Of a stretch of DNA of 64,000 bases, positions 63,802 to 64,000 are shown piece by piece. Location of the stretch: contig NZ_PEIG01000020.1 of NCBI RefSeq assembly GCF_002749975.1, positions 35,072-99,071 on the forward strand. The letters run 5' to 3'. A program made the translations under genes and the position numbers. The notes below the pieces were generated by a model. The model had not been told where the DNA came from. It ran no database searches and saw nothing but the letters and a program-made list of their open reading frames with translations. The stretch's first letter is position 1, and each line of letters starts with the position of its first letter. Source of the stretch: Gloeocapsopsis sp. IPPAS B-1203. GTDB lineage: Bacteria > Cyanobacteriota > Cyanobacteriia > Cyanobacteriales > Chroococcidiopsidaceae.

Positions 63802-63830
63802 TTTACAAAACGAAACAAATAGCTTAAGGT
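63802..63830 (+). promoter_or_regulatory. Probable psbA promoter
   Basis: TTTACA at 63802-63807 and TAAGGT at 63825-63830, separated by 17 bases, form a sigma-70-type promoter like those of many psbA genes. Transcription would start about 63837, at the 5' side of the leader hairpin. Confidence 0.65.
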
Positions 63831-63835
63831 ATTAA

Positions 63836-63857
63836 TTGTAGGGATAAACACCTACAA
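63836..63857 (+). promoter_or_regulatory. psbA 5' leader hairpin
   Basis: TTGTAGG (63836-63842), loop GATAAACA, CCTACAA (63851-63857): a perfect 7-bp stem at the expected 5' end of the psbA transcript. Such leader structures can set mRNA stability in light and dark; here it is only a predicted structure. Confidence 0.55.
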
Positions 63858-63889
63858 AATCATAAATACATCCAAAAGCAATCATAGAT

Positions 63890-64000
63890 ATGACAACAAC
63901 TCTACAAAGACGCGAAAGCGCATCGTTGTGGGAGCGGTTTTGCAACTGGGTAACATCAACAGATAATCGGCTATACGTAGGCTGGTTTGGAGTATTGATG
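63890..64000 (+). CDS. psbA: Photosystem II D1 protein, N-terminal part (cut by window edge)
   Basis: 37 codons from the ATG at 63890: [20 protein letters not shown], then [17 protein letters not shown], the invariant D1 start. D1 binds the primary donor, the manganese cluster and the secondary quinone of photosystem II in the thylakoid. The rest of the gene lies beyond the window. A promoter and leader hairpin are visible upstream. Confidence 0.97.
   Translation, partial: MTTTLQRRESASLWERFCNWVTSTDNRLYVGWFGVLM

Overview
The window is chromosomal DNA from a cyanobacterium. Evidence: a psbA start at the right edge, chlB (dark protochlorophyllide reductase), the Rubisco assembly factor Raf1, the plastid-division homologue Ftn2/ARC6, the tal-zwf-opcA order, class II fructose-bisphosphate aldolase, CofG, and many HIP1 octamers (GCGATCGC). 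Gene content and moderate GC suggest a Chroococcidiopsis/Gloeocapsopsis-like or related lineage; that is an inference.

Layout. 1-3462: oxidative pentose phosphate cluster (end of tal, zwf, opcA). 3503-8999: AEC permease, Ftn2, pyruvate dehydrogenase E1 alpha, mutarotase-like protein. 9117-24709: a 15.6-kb integrative element in a tRNA-Lys(UUU) gene. It has an integrase, small early genes on the minus strand, about 9 kb of mostly unrecognised co-directional genes with a virion-like flavour, a holin-like protein overlapping an L,D-transpeptidase-fold protein, a zinc finger/Toprim/RecA-fold primase-helicase, an iteron-and-hairpin region and a displaced tRNA 3' end as attR. No terminase, portal or major capsid protein was recognised. 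24956-32020: fbaA, cupredoxin, nitrilase, glyS, aspS. 32096-38828: SLH protein, PRC-barrel/DUF2382 protein, thioredoxin-like protein, an unusual ThyA-like protein, dcd and a CobO-like protein without a P-loop. 39017-45695: rph, chlB with a one-base frameshift, AzlCD with an AraC regulator, two FHA proteins, pgl. 46027-54093: methyltransferase, TIGR04282 enzyme, UvrD-type helicase, GT-C membrane glycosyltransferase, a SWIM-finger protein behind an array of short repeats, and gdhA. 54094-55600: decayed Rpn/DUF4351 fragments, intergenic repeats and an RHH gene. 55600-64000: raf1, menG, DUF445 protein, hflX, a split DUF29-like gene, a TetR/GST pair with matching operators, cofG and the start of psbA.

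How the genes work together: zwf, opcA and pgl (42 kb apart) with tal form the oxidative pentose phosphate route used in the dark; fbaA and pdhA serve central carbon flow; raf1, chlB, menG and psbA serve photosynthesis. The element is the main accessory feature. Its att sites, compensatory tRNA T-arm exchange, integrase arm sites and iterons can all be read from the sequence, while most of its structural-looking genes remain unidentified.
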